Below are positions 13,301 to 27,544 of a stretch of 64,000 nucleotides of DNA, piece by piece. The position numbers and the translations under genes are program-made. The DNA comes from Glandiceps talaboti (Eukaryota; Hemichordata; Enteropneusta; Spengelidae): positions 18,474,501 through 18,538,500 of the forward strand of contig NC_135566.1 of NCBI RefSeq assembly GCF_964340395.1, read 5' to 3'. The notes beneath the pieces were generated by a model. It searched no databases. It was not told the DNA's origin and saw only the letters and a list, made by a program, of their open reading frames with translations. Numbering within the stretch: position 1 is the first letter of the stretch; each line of letters starts with the position of its first letter.

Positions 13301-16253
13301 GCAATGTGTGCTTTTTCAAGAATATCTATTGATTACAATTGTACGTCAATTTTGGTTCAGCCAGACGACAAGATTTAGCAACAGTGTCTAGCCAGACAAT
13401 AAAATCTAGTGATGTTAGTAAGATTTTTGTGAGTCGGGCGGCGCTTTGGTTCTAATCAACTGGCTTGCATAGTGTTCTACAATACATACAATTTTTTTCG
13501 TCACTCCAATCGCCACAATCGTTCAATCCATTGCAGTGTTTCTCAATAGCAACACAATTCCTATTGGAGCATTCGTATTGAACGTGTTCGTCACATCTGT
13601 TGCAACTATCGGGCTCATCGGAATTGTCCACCAAATACCATCCGCTGTTACAGTCATTGACACCGTCACAAACATATTGGGATGGAACGCATTTACCGGT
13701 GGTTTCACAGTACTGGTTGCCTTCTTCCTCACAACTTAATCTTTTACGTATTCTGGATGGTAAGCTGGTTTGCTCGGAAACTGGAGGGGATGAAAATATT
13801 CTCATTCAACAGTCATTTGTAATGTGAACTTAAAGTCATTTCCCTGCTACTTGTATACTCGAATTTATCAAACTAATTTGATAGTCGTAGGTGTATCAAT
13901 GATGATAAATAAAAACCAATGTTTCTCCATGGCAACAGACTTTTATCGTTTCAAATCCACAAATTCTAATTTGGTGAAGAGATGAAAAAATAAAATATGT
14001 ACATACAGACAGTGAAAATTATGATATGGCAAGTGTAGCAGACCAAGTGATTTTATTTTAGGGGGTATACTAGTTGATTTTAATAGTACAGACTGAGAAA
14101 TATGGTATGATTGCACTAAGGGAGTCGTCATTATTTATGACGGGGGGTTCCCCGGGGGTCTGAGGAATTGCTTTAAAAATCCAGAAAATTTGAGAACCCC
14201 TCCTTTCACTACCCAGTTTTTGAGTACCCCCCTTCACTCCCCAGTTTTTGAGTGACCCCCCCCATTTCCCCCAGTCATAAATAATGACCGCTCCCTAACC
14301 TTGATTTTTGTTTTTGTAAGATGCCATACATCCATCCTATATTGCGACAGCAAGATCTAAATCTCAAAGTTCCATTATCACCCCCTCCCCCCATATATCT
14401 TTATGTGTTGTTGTAAAGACTTATTTTGTTACTGGTTATTGATAGGTCAGTTGTAATTTCAATCAACTTATGTGGATGATAAGAGGCAATCCTATATTAC
14501 GACAGCAATGTTGAACTTGACTCTTGACTTGGAGTCAGAGTTGCAATCATGCAAGTCTCCACTCTAAAACAAAGGGATAAACCAAAATTAATCTCTTCTT
14601 GAATATCCAAGAAATGAGTCTATGACATCTGTCGCCAACTCTTTTGTTTTACGGTAATATATAATTAAGAAAAATTCATGTTAGTGTCGTGTCTATTAAT
14701 TTTAAACGAGGATACTTTTAATCAGTTCGTCTTCTCCAATTTATATATCATTTAAAAGAACTGAATAAGTCGAGAAAACAATGACACAATAAGTTGTACA
14801 GCACATTTCATTGTAAGTGTTCACTGGCTCTGTTTGATACAGCCACGCAGAAATTTAAACGAATGAGAAACTGTACTAGACTTTAAGATAGTGAGATTAA
14901 ATGAACACAGTTTTTTGTCGTGTTTAGTCCAAATGAAATGAACTAATGTGCTACTATACAGACATCAAATGCAGACTTCAAAAGCATTGGTGTCAGCTTT
15001 TCTGCACCCATAGTTGCAGTGTGCTTAAATGGTTTATTTCCTTCATACACAATGTAGCAAGAAATTGCAATCTTGTATATTATAAAGTGTTGAATATGCA
15101 GTTTCTTATTGTTCCTTTGTGGTTGGAGTCTTGCTGATCTTAAAGATTTGATAGTTGCATCAAACAGAGGCAATGGACACTTACATGAAACGGGCTGTAT
15201 TATGAATACACACTGTGTAATCTAGTCAGTTTAATACCGTTGTTGAAACTTTGTAAACCGTAAATATAATCAAGTAAAACACGACTTGTATATATTAACC
15301 AAACGCTGATATTCTATAAAACAATTCAATATTATTTTTAATTAGCCTGCTAGCAGTTTTCCTGCAAAACGTATATTGCATATCCTCAATAAGCAACATT
15401 TTAAATATGTTAAGTATAACAATTAAGTTTAATTAGTATGAAACATTAAGAATCCAAATGGAAGTACGAAATGTTGCATAAAAATGCACGAAATTCTAAT
15501 CAAAATTAAACACTGCTTTGAATAAAATACTTATCAATGTCAATATATATCACCAACCTGGGTAGTCACTTTGTATGAAGAGTTTAAATATGTAAATTTT
15601 ATCACACTATGTAAATTTCTTTTGTCATACCTATTCAGAGAAATCAATATCTTTGACAGAGTGATAACAGGTGCATCAGAAACTCGTCAGTGAGTGGCAA
15701 TTCTACGCTTTGCAAATTACACCAACGATTTTACAAACCCTATAGTGAGATGTGTCTGACTTCAAGGAGATAGTGTCCGACAGCACAAATTAGAGAGAGT
15801 TGTGGTTAAAATATTGTATGGGGGGGGGGGGGGTCCTTCTTGAAAACGTGATCGTTGCTTCCGGGGTCGTTTTGATTAGGAACGAGATAATGTCATTTAG
15901 GGTGGAGACGAATACCATCTCCTTCAAAACCTGGTGATAAGATTTATATTGCAATACTGGATAACCATATACGACAGATGTCAAACAAGACTTGTGAATA
16001 TGAATTAACTCATTACTGTAAATTTCATCACTTTTTTGTAATTAATCTAGTAAATTCAATGTGGTGATTGACGTATAGCTATTCTTTTGAAATCAAATGT
16101 ATAAAGGGTGAGTATATGATAACACATATATATAGTAAAACCACTTTTTCATTTACCTTCTTGCGATACAGTCATCCTATCATAGAAATGGCTGCTTGAG
16201 AATCCAATCACGACGCATAACACAATTATGGTTATTTTCAAGATGTTGTCCAT
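1..16253 (-). CDS. Secreted multi-LDLa / double-WxxW protein gene (17 exons, 3' end outside window)
   Basis: Exons in transcript order: 16253-16157, 13780-13490, 12275-12120, 11654-11496, 11161-11042, 10095-9922, 9160-9014, 8364-8258, 7843-7660, 6876-6788, 6326-6113, 5055-4783, 3472-3332, 1946-1845, 1269-1144, 602-483 and 62-1 (partial). Each has an AG acceptor and GT donor. All introns are phase 1 except the two inside the WxxW domains, which are phase 0. The joined frame is open for about 854 codons. Domain order is signal peptide, basic cleavage site, LDLa 1-7, WxxW 1-2, acidic linker, LDLa 8-13. LDLa modules are calcium-binding ligand-binding repeats of LDL-receptor-like proteins; WxxW domains occur in mucin- and CILP-like extracellular proteins. 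The product should be extracellular and could be membrane-anchored downstream of the window. I recognise the domains but not the orthologue, so ligand and role are unknown. Upstream in-frame ATGs at 16271 and 16445 are alternative starts; the one at 16253 gives the best signal peptide. Confidence 0.85.
1010..1029. repeat. Poly(C) tract
   Basis: A run of 20 C residues lies in the intron between exons 15 and 16 of the minus-strand gene (poly(G) in its transcript). Confidence 0.9.
2175..2260 (-). repeat. Fragment of the 14.8 kb MITE-like family
   Basis: The 20 bases starting CAATAAGAAACTGC (2222-2241) are the exact reverse complement of 15091-15113 territory. The preceding CTCTATTTGATACAACC resembles that element's terminal repeat. 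This is an opposite-orientation, truncated relative in an intron of the LDLa gene. Confidence 0.55.
2710..3010. repeat. Degenerate two-copy repeat
   Basis: ATATATTCACTAAAATGTG...AGACATTGTATATATGTTAA (from about 2752) recurs in diverged form as ATATATTCACTGTAAATTG...AGACATTGTACATGTTAA (from about 2940). The copies are about 190 bases apart, in the intron between exons 13 and 14. Confidence 0.5.
3613..3816. repeat. ATGT/TGGA microsatellite
   Basis: Long ATGT arrays flank a short block of five or so GGAT units (3665-3686) and an interruption TGTGTGTG. The open frames reading MYVC or YIHT repeats here are products of the microsatellite. Confidence 0.9.
4783..5055 (-). CDS. Exon 12 of the LDLa/WxxW gene: acidic/Asn-rich linker and LDLa 8
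   Basis: This 91-codon exon is phase 1 on both sides. The first 50 or so residues are low-complexity and rich in Asn, Asp, Glu and Lys ([15 protein letters not shown]), with dibasic sites SKR and NKR and no cysteine. They are probably a flexible spacer that could be cleaved by trypsin-like or convertase enzymes. The second half is an LDLa module with six cysteines (FNC, FLC, TRC, STC, QHC, ENC) and a variant calcium box (HDNTDEENC). A long open frame exists on the opposite strand here, but its predicted protein has no domain and it reads through the splice sites. Confidence 0.78.
5165..5503. mobile_element. Foldback MITE-like element, family A (full copy)
   Basis: The two halves are near-complete inverted copies around a centre at GTACGTAC (about 5333). 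The left end TAAAGTGGCCATACGGATG pairs with CATCCATATGGCCACTTTA at the right. GATGGCTTCCTACTTGAAAA pairs with TTTTTCAAGTAGGAAGCCAT. It has no coding capacity and lies in the intron upstream of exon 12 of the LDLa gene. Related copies occur at 24240-24512 and 34265-34358. Confidence 0.85.
5834..5876. repeat. (GTT)n microsatellite
   Basis: About 14 GTT units, which produce a poly-Asn open frame on the minus strand that is not a gene. Confidence 0.9.
6113..8364 (-). CDS. Exons 8-11 of the LDLa/WxxW gene: two tandem WxxW domains
   Basis: Exons 8 (8364-8258) and 9 (7843-7660) encode the first WxxW domain; exons 10 (6876-6788) and 11 (6326-6113) the second. The signature WTEW (domain 1) or WTKW (domain 2) opens each, followed by a D/P/G-rich stretch. 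The second exon of each pair carries the conserved cysteines: an IQC or IEC, a PCT before a GL-C motif (GGLVC, EGLIC), and a final CxDY-R-CP motif ([22 protein letters not shown]). This matches the Mucin2_WxxW family known from mucin-like, otogelin-like and CILP proteins. Both domains are split at the equivalent place by a phase-0 intron and bounded by phase-1 introns, so the pair arose by duplication of a two-exon cassette. Confidence 0.82.
6910..7385. repeat. Compound AAAT / TTAA / GGAT / GATG microsatellite
   Basis: Blocks of AAAT and AATT units alternate for about 320 bases. They are followed by GGAT/GATA units (7247-7330) and a run of GATGAT (7328-7384). The array lies within the intron between the two WxxW domains. 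Confidence 0.92.
8422..8505. mobile_element. Small TIR element, family B (copy 1)
   Basis: GTCGCAAACCACGGCCTCTT at the left and AGCTCTGGTTTGCGAGA at the right form 10-base inverted ends. The inner stretch GCCTCTTTTACGGCACCGTC is shared exactly with a copy at 21408-21525. It lies about 60 bases upstream of the exon 8 acceptor of the LDLa gene. Confidence 0.6.
9014..12275 (-). CDS. Exons 3-7 of the LDLa/WxxW gene: LDLa 3-7, one per exon
   Basis: Exon 3 (12275-12120) holds LDLa 3, with a variant calcium box CPDKRDE. Exon 4 (11654-11496) holds LDLa 4, which keeps only C2, C4, C5 and C6; a tyrosine sits where C3 should be. Exon 5 (11161-11042) holds a canonical LDLa 5 with [11 protein letters not shown]. 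Exon 6 (10095-9922) holds LDLa 6 with [13 protein letters not shown] and a 12-residue tail. Exon 7 (9160-9014) holds LDLa 7 with [13 protein letters not shown] and a tail that leads into the WxxW block. All five exons begin with two bases of a codon and end with one, so each can be gained or lost without a frameshift. That is the usual arrangement for LDLa modules and explains their multiplication. Confidence 0.83.
9201..9345 (+). repeat. Dispersed repeat, family C (copy 1)
   Basis: About 145 bases starting GCCAAGATATTGTCTTTGAA are found again, diverged, at 43776-43918. Shared features are GAACAGAAAATAT, GATTATAT, a TTCTACGTC, and AATATGAG. No terminal repeat is evident; it could be a SINE or an old MITE. 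Confidence 0.7.
13174..13430. mobile_element. MITE-like element, family D (copy 1)
   Basis: Perfect 18-base inverted ends, ACAAAAATCTTACTAACA at 13174-13191 and its complement at 13413-13430, enclose about 220 non-coding bases. The inside contains GCCAGACGAC near the right end, which is also seen in the copy near 32250-32395. It lies in the first half of the intron between exons 2 and 3 on the genome, close to exon 2. Confidence 0.75.
13490..13780 (-). CDS. Exon 2 of the LDLa/WxxW gene: RIRKR site plus LDLa 1 and 2
   Basis: This 97-codon exon joins exon 1 in phase 1. Residues 42-46 of the joined protein are RIRKR, a proprotein-convertase (furin-type) consensus, just before the first module cysteine at residue 49. 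Two LDLa modules follow, each with six cysteines. The first has an enlarged C5-C6 loop ([15 protein letters not shown]); the second ends DWSDEKNC. The last cysteine codon of LDLa 2 is split by the intron (t|gc), the donor being GTATGT. This is the only exon carrying two modules. Cleavage at RIRKR would release a mature chain starting at LDLa 1; that is inferred from the motif only. Confidence 0.8.
14116..14298. mobile_element. Short MITE-like element with G/C-tract ends, family E
   Basis: TAAGGGAGTCGTCATTATTT at the left matches the complement of the right end ATAATGACCGCTCCCTAA, with ATTATTTATGAC perfect on both sides. Between them, CCAGTTTTTGAGT is repeated twice within C-rich sequence. The total length is about 183 bases. 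It is non-coding and lies in intron 1 of the LDLa gene. Confidence 0.75.
14806..15190. mobile_element. MITE-like element with about 35-base inverted ends, family F (full copy)
   Basis: GTAAGTGTTCACTGGCTCTG (from 14813) pairs with CAATGGACACTTAC at the right end (15171-15184). The pairing extends inward through CTGTTTGAT and outward through TTTCAT. The inner part (14935-15130) recurs at 54616-54790, and an end fragment lies at 2175-2260. Confidence 0.8.
16157..16253 (-). CDS. Exon 1 of the LDLa/WxxW gene: signal peptide
   Basis: The exon encodes 32 residues plus one base. It starts MDNILK, followed by a hydrophobic core of about 12 residues ([12 protein letters not shown]) and a small-residue SSS stretch before HFYDR. 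This is a typical cleavable signal peptide with cleavage likely near residue 21. The donor reads GTAAAT. The next coding exon lies about 2.4 kb away, and its phase (1) matches. The transcription start and 5' UTR are not identified. The reading frame stays open upstream of the chosen ATG, so a longer N terminus cannot be excluded, but it would bury the signal sequence. Confidence 0.75.
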
Positions 16254-16445
16254 TCCGTCACCTACTAACATTCCCGGTTGAAGAAAAAATGGCGACAAGA
16301 ATTCTCTTAACTGAAAATTGTCTTCCAAATTTCCTTCAAGAACTGTTATAGGTGAGTTTTCCCCGCCACCTCTTCGACTCAAGAAGTGAAAGTTGTTCCA
16401 CAACGGATAAATATGGCGACTCTGACGCCCAAGCACGCAGGCCAC

Positions 16446-18489
16446 GTATGTTCCACCTTTTTTGCATAGAACTGTCGTGGCTTGATTCTACCAGATGGGC
16501 AGTGACATTGTATGCAAATTGGTATGTATCAGTTACATAGATACACACAGGTATGCGATAAAATTAAAACGTATTATGTAGAATATTTAGGCAGTAATTT
16601 CAAATCCGGGCGTTTACCGCATGTACCACTGATCTGGACGAACAAAGTATATTTAATTTATCTCTACGAGTCTCACAAGGTCGAGGACCATAGGTGCCAG
16701 AGCAACAAGTGAATAACGTTACCAAGCAAAGCGTTGATTTGCTTCTGATCACTGTGAAAATTACATCTTGAGTTTATAAAGTTTTTTACTCAAGTGAAAA
16801 TATTTACATAAACCTCGATTAAACTGGTATTACCTTCATTGTATGCCTTCAGTATCATTGTAATTGTCTTCTAGCATTGTTAAGACATGTACACTTGAGG
16901 GATTTCATCAACGTTTTTATATGTTACAGTAACAGTACGTTAGTAGAATGTTGTGAGTACCGATTGGATATGCAGGAAAATTATGCCAAATACAGTAATT
17001 ATAAACTCAGCTTGTGCCCCTTTAACTTTCAACGAATAGTATTATAGTCCAGAGTTTGAAAGTTCGATAAAGTCCAAAAAATTATTTGATAAATAAAATA
17101 CTCTTTAAAATGATATACATTGTTAGAAAGGAACTGATTATTTATGTACACTTTTAAATTGTGTGTAATTTAAAAAAAATATTACTGCCAAGCCATTCTC
17201 AATGGTGCAGCTTCAGGGATGGGGAGAAGTGGGGCTATTACAAGGTTGCCACTTATTGCAAAACATACACGATTATACTGTATCATTCATTAACAATACA
17301 GTCAACAGATGTACATGTGCTTGTTTCTTTTATTTTCTAACCAATCAGAATGACCCGTGTAAAGTGCCTCACATCATCTGCAGCTTCGACGAGATGGTAT
17401 TGCTATTAGTATCGAAGCTTTGCCCGTCAGATAACTATATCAACATTTTACACAACATAATTCGCATCGCCTGTATTTGTGTCTTTCATCCACAGTGATC
17501 TGAGAGAGATGGCACAGAGATAACTACTGCAAATTACTCAGTGTGTTCGTAGTATGGTATTACTAGTATGGCAAAGACTGTACTGCCCTCGAGTTGTTTT
17601 TTTCCTTGTTCATCTTCAAATGACGTTTTGGGTTCACGTTTTCCCCGCTTGTAGTTACCTTTACTGTTCGCCTTAAGGCAAACACGATCAGACATTCGCG
17701 ATAATGATGTAACTGAATACATCGTTAAGACGAAAGCGCCGTGCATTCATTTAATCGGATTATTGCTTAACTTTACTAAGATATCAGGTTTAATACTCTT
17801 GAGAGGACTGTGGTCTAGATAACATTTTCTGTAATGGTCTAACATCACAGCAACTTGAAATGGGTGGTTGTTTACGGTTGATGTTTGTATTTATAATCAT
17901 TTTTATGCAACACGAATCTACAACAAGTACAGGTTAGCGAATATGATCTGAATATATTAACGAATATGATGTCCATATAATACTGACGAGACTATGTAAA
18001 CTTATAACACTTTGTTCTTTATCATTGCATACAGAAATTCGATTTAATGAAGTCATAATAGTTGCTTTTAAGTCATTAAAAACCTGAAAACTGCAAAACC
18101 AAGACGTATTTCATTGTATGTGCAGTAGCGTATATATATGATAAATAAACATTATTATTATGTTTAGGAATGGCAAAACAGATGAAACACAGTAACTTCA
18201 AACTGGTTTGATCTAAATAGCAAATTTAACCTACATTTTCCAAGACCTGTTTTAAATAGATGTTTACCATTATCTGTTGGACCTTATTGTGTTATCTCAG
18301 ATGAAATGAAGTATAATGAAATTATGCAAATGTGAACAAGATCTGAAATGTACATGATTCTGAAGTCATACAGCGATAGATGTTGTACTGGCAAACGGTC
18401 CTCTCTATTCACTCCCTTGCCTGCCATCACGATTACAAGCGTTAGACAGCCGTTCACTCTTCAATTCGACTTTGAAGACGTCGTCTAGA
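16446..18489. other. Intergenic, no feature recognised
   Basis: AT-rich sequence upstream of the minus-strand gene. Short open frames at 17202-17498 and 17534-17746 show no family features. The motif TTATAAACTCAGCTTGTGC near 17000 also occurs near 9853, so a small dispersed repeat is present. Confidence 0.5.
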
Positions 18490-18864
18490 ATGGGCATTAC
18501 ACTATCTTCAAAAAAGAAAACACAGCGGGGAGAAGCCAGGGCTCTTCAGAGTAGTCTTAGAGCGAATAGATCAAATCGAGCCTGGTCACCGTCAAAATCA
18601 TTTCGCCGTCACGCAGGTGGTTCATCGGCAATTCCCGAAGCAGGAACCTCGGGGACCTATCGGTATGCTACATCTAGATCTGTGGTTGCATCCAATCACC
18701 AGGAACGGAAAATCACCCCAGTGTGTTCAGAGAAAACTAATCATACATCGTTTCTTGAACCAAACACTTCTACAATCTTCGAAGATCTTGAAGGTCTGGG
18801 AGGTTTGAATCTGACAGTTGTACCATCAAAGATTACCGAGCGATTACCAGCATACCGAGGTAAC
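18490..18864 (+). CDS. Candidate orphan exon, unknown protein (125 codons)
   Basis: An open frame starts at an ATG at 18490 (MGITLSSKKK) and runs 125 codons to a good donor GTAAGA at 18865. It is Ser/Arg-rich at first (RSNRAWSPSKSFRR) and less biased later (LEGLGGLNLTVVPSKITERL). Amino-acid use is protein-like and free of simple repeat, unlike most open frames nearby. It starts Met-Gly, so N-myristoylation is possible. I do not recognise a family and cannot find a convincing partner exon before 22.3 kb. It could be the first exon of a gene with distant exons, or chance. No CDS overlaps it; a CAGA microsatellite begins 60 bases downstream. Confidence 0.35.
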
Positions 18865-18931
18865 GTAAGATTTATTTTAGATTTCCTCATTCTCTTGCAT
18901 TCTAATCGATGTGTGTATGTGTGTATGTGAC

Positions 18932-18936
18932 TGACT

Positions 18937-18976
<40 letters not shown>

Positions 18977-18999
18977 CAGAGGAGAGAGACAGGCGGACG

Positions 19000-19060
<61 letters not shown>

Positions 19061-19061
19061 G
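18932..19061. repeat. (CAGA)n microsatellite
   Basis: Two CAGA blocks are separated by an interruption (CAGAGGAGAGAGACAGGCGG). The VCLSVCLS open frames on the minus strand come from it. Confidence 0.93.
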
Positions 19062-19246
19062 CATTCATGCAATTTTAACGTATGTCGTATTAACGTATGA
19101 AACCTGTGTCATTTGAGACCAGTAATAACTTAGTAGAGAGTATATATATGCCTGTATGCATTCAAAATTCACCCCTGGGTTGGAGCTCGATGACTGATGT
19201 CAATTCATGTTTGCTTGCAATGGATATCGGCGTCCACAAAAGCAGC

Positions 19247-19460
19247 TTTTAATTAAAAATTCTATTAAATTAATTAAACTGTTTGATGTATCATCCTAAA
19301 TTTGTTCTTAATGAATTAAAAGGCTTTGATTGATTTAAAAGCAAATGGATATTTTCACTTAATTAAAAATGCCATTTTAAATAACTTCTGGGTGTTCCAT
19401 CCGTATTTTGTTCTTATGAATTAAAAAGCATGGATTCAATTTAATTAATTGTGCAACTTA
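19247..19460. repeat. Two-copy tandem duplication, period about 110
   Basis: CTTTTAATTAAAAATTC (19246) recurs as CACTTAATTAAAAATGC (19356). Downstream TTTGTTCTTAATGAATTAAAA is matched by TTTGTTCTTATGAATTAAAA. Very AT-rich. The flanks CGTCCAC (before) and ACGTCCACTAC (after) are similar. Confidence 0.6.
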
Positions 19461-19709
19461 ATTATGTTACAGACGTCCACTACAGTGGTTGGTTTCGTCC
19501 ACATTTTATTCAAGCGTTGTTCTTGGTCTCTCGATCCGGAATTGGAATTATAGCAATATTGTAAATGTATTAATAGGCAACTGAGAAGTGTCATCATCCC
19601 TAGTTTCCTCGTGAGCTTCTGTTATCTTCTAGCAAATGCAAGCCGTTCGGGGCGGCAGCTCTTTCTGCAGCGCTGTGAAGCTTTCGACTGAAATGTCTAT
19701 GACAAGTAG

Positions 19710-19800
19710 TGTTGTGTTGTGTTGTGTTGTGTTGTGTTGTGTTGTGTTGCATTGCGTTACGTTACGTTACATTGCATGCATTGCATTGTGTTGTGTTGTT
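19710..19800. repeat. (GTGTT)n pentanucleotide array
   Basis: Perfect GTGTT units degrade into GCGTTAC/GCATT variants before returning to GTGTT. Confidence 0.85.
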
Positions 19801-21407
19801 TTGTTATAAATTTAAAAAAAAATACACAGAGTCTACGTTCAAGTAACTACAATTATTTAGGGACAATCTTTCTTTCAAGACCATGAACGTGTCGAGGTCC
19901 TTCACAGTTGATTATCGAAAATCAAGCATTTAAAATGTCTTGCGAATATAGTACACACTTTGTAGTAATTAGCTAAGAATGACCAATTTCTTTCAAATTT
20001 GTCTAAATGTTGCTGTAGCAAAACAAGGGGCATACGCCAAGTTGCTGCCAACTCAGGCTCTTCATTCAATTATCTCTCCCTATATAATCAGATAATACCA
20101 TCTTTCTGCAAGTATGGTTATCATTAAATGTTATCCAGACCTATACCTTCTGATTCAAAATTTAACCAAAAAAGCATTCATTCGTGGCGTGTAAACGATT
20201 CAGATTCACGTCTATGCAGGGGTGAAAACGATCTATGAATTTCCGTACCACTAAGCAACATTACTTGTGACATCGACACAGGAAATTGTATATCAACTTC
20301 CCATGATCAAGTACGCTTGCTATGATCAGGTTTATTCAATAATCTGATGATGCAAGATTTTCAATTTTAACCTCGACCTATTGACACACAGAATCGGTAT
20401 AATATATACATGTAGATTAATAACTCAAAAAAGTACACGAATTTCTATCATCCTTTAATAATCTTGGATGACTGATGTAGAAGAGTGTGCCTCGGAAATA
20501 AACTCTAACTAAACTTTTGCTGTTACTTTGTTAATCAAAACTTCAACCTATTCTCCGACCTATTCTCAGTTAAAATCAAGAAAAAAAATCCGGGGTCACC
20601 ATACAAATTTTTGAAATAGGTCAAAATTGATATCAAATTTTAGTCACTTTAGAATCCAATATGGCCGTCGAATACTGTATAACACTATGGACGATTTCCT
20701 TGAAAACGAGACGGTGAACACCAAAACTTTCTTTCATTAATTCAAGGGATCCGTAACAAGCTTTCATATGGAAAAGCATGCACAGAGAACTGAAGAATAT
20801 GATTTTCGACGCATGCTATGAGTCGTGTTCTGCCTTAAATACAAGGTGCTTTAACTCTCCGTCGAATTTTCGTTAATTTTTGTACTGTCAATCATCTTAG
20901 CTGATTTAATTAATGTAATGCTGAAAAACAGCAGAAAATAAGAGAGAGAAAAATGAACAGAAATTACAAACAAAAAGAAGAAGGATTTCCAGTTATGGAG
21001 TCATTCCAATGTCACGGACCGGTTTAAAATCACATTTTAATTTAGTGTCTAGAAACATTTGGGGAAAAACAACATTTTGCTGAACCTACCATTCTCATTT
21101 TCGTCACCAGAGGCTGCAATGATGTCACGTGCTACACGTCCTGACCTATCACCGACCATATCTAGTCGATCGCATCCCCAGTCAAGTGATGACGTTATCA
21201 TCGATTGATGATCATGAAGTTATTCAGATACGACAAGAGCTTACTGTGTGAACATTTGCATTCATTGAAGACATTGGGGTGAATTTAATCAAAACATGTA
21301 TTGCGAATTCGTAATCAATATTGATTCGCTTTCTACTTGATCATAACATTTGTATACGACACTCGTACTGTAACCTCTTTATCACACTAAGGCGGGGTAC
21401 TTTTTAC
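19801..21407. other. Intergenic, no gene seen
   Basis: AT-rich sequence without a long open frame, recognised domain or strong repeat on either strand. Confidence 0.5.
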
Positions 21408-21525
21408 ATCGTCGTAAACTACAGCCTCTTTTACGGCACCGTCTAAAGCCACACCGTCGCGTCAGGAGGCAAGAGCTAGATTTTTCCATGTGTCACAGAA
21501 GGAAATAAGCTTTGGTTTGCGACAA
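21408..21525. mobile_element. Small TIR element, family B (copy 2)
   Basis: GTCGTAAACTACAGCCTCTT at the left and GCTTTGGTTTGCGAC at the right. It shares GCCTCTTTTACGGCACCGTC with the copy at 8422-8505. Confidence 0.6.
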
Positions 21526-22066
21526 TGCACTCGACTCATTATGACTCTTTAGAACACAATCTTTTAGATTATGTGGCTTTCAGCCCGAAATGTTTGTATC
21601 ACTTTCCACAATTTCCTCTTGCTGTCACCTTTCACCAAACTGTCCGAGCTATATTGTACAACGTTAAATACGACCATAGACAGGCCCATCTCATCTCATC
21701 TGTCTCATCTCTATGGTACGATTAATAAAAGGTGTGTTTTTCATCTATATACCATTAAATGTATAGGCTGACGAAATCCTTGGAAAATTCCCACATATTA
21801 GAAAGTGAACACAAGACTGTAAGTATAGTTACGTTCTTAACATTTGTAATTTTTCAGACTGAGGGGTGGACAAATTTGATATTAACTTAGCAAGATAAAA
21901 CTTTTAATACTGTCTATCCTTGAAAATGTTGAATTCTTCGTGTTCGTTAAACACACCTGTTAACATCCCACTTGTGCCGATGATACGTCCGAAAAATAAA
22001 ATATGTACTATTAATACGACGTACGAGTTTCGTCTTGTTTATTTCGATCGATAGACTTTCTAAACA

Positions 22067-22190
22067 TGGGGGGGGGGGGCTTCTTTTGTACCCCAGTTGT
22101 CCCAACATTTGACCCAAGCTCTAAACCCAACCCTTCCAATCATCTGTACCCCTTAACATTAGTTTAAACTTTATGACCCCCCCCCCCTTT
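22067..22190. repeat. G-tract to C-tract flanked segment
   Basis: A run of about ten G (22069-22079) and a run of about ten C (22178-22188) flank about 100 bases rich in ACCC. The arrangement resembles the family E element at 14.1 kb but without matching terminal sequence. It lies just upstream of the transposase-like gene. Confidence 0.4.
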
Positions 22191-22377
22191 TTTTCGAAGC
22201 TATGAACGCCACCGCCGCCTTAGAACACGACACATGTCTCTGGATGCTGAATTTAACACGAATCCGGATCCAAATGTGAATCCGACAGTACTTTGACCTG
22301 TGGCTTTGTTTGGTGTAATTTGGTGTGGGTATGTTTTCTCGTGTGGTGGGTGGTTTTTCTTCTGTTTTCACGCTAAT

Positions 22378-27503
<5,126 letters not shown>

Positions 27504-27544
27504 CCTTTCCATGTCTCAATGATGGTTTAGCTGTTTTCCAACCC

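Noticed and set aside
17534-17746. Possible minus-strand exon (GAFVLTMYSVTSLSRMSDRV...)
   Set aside because: A GTAACT donor is nearby, but there is no partner exon, no domain and no match to the neighbouring gene's phase.
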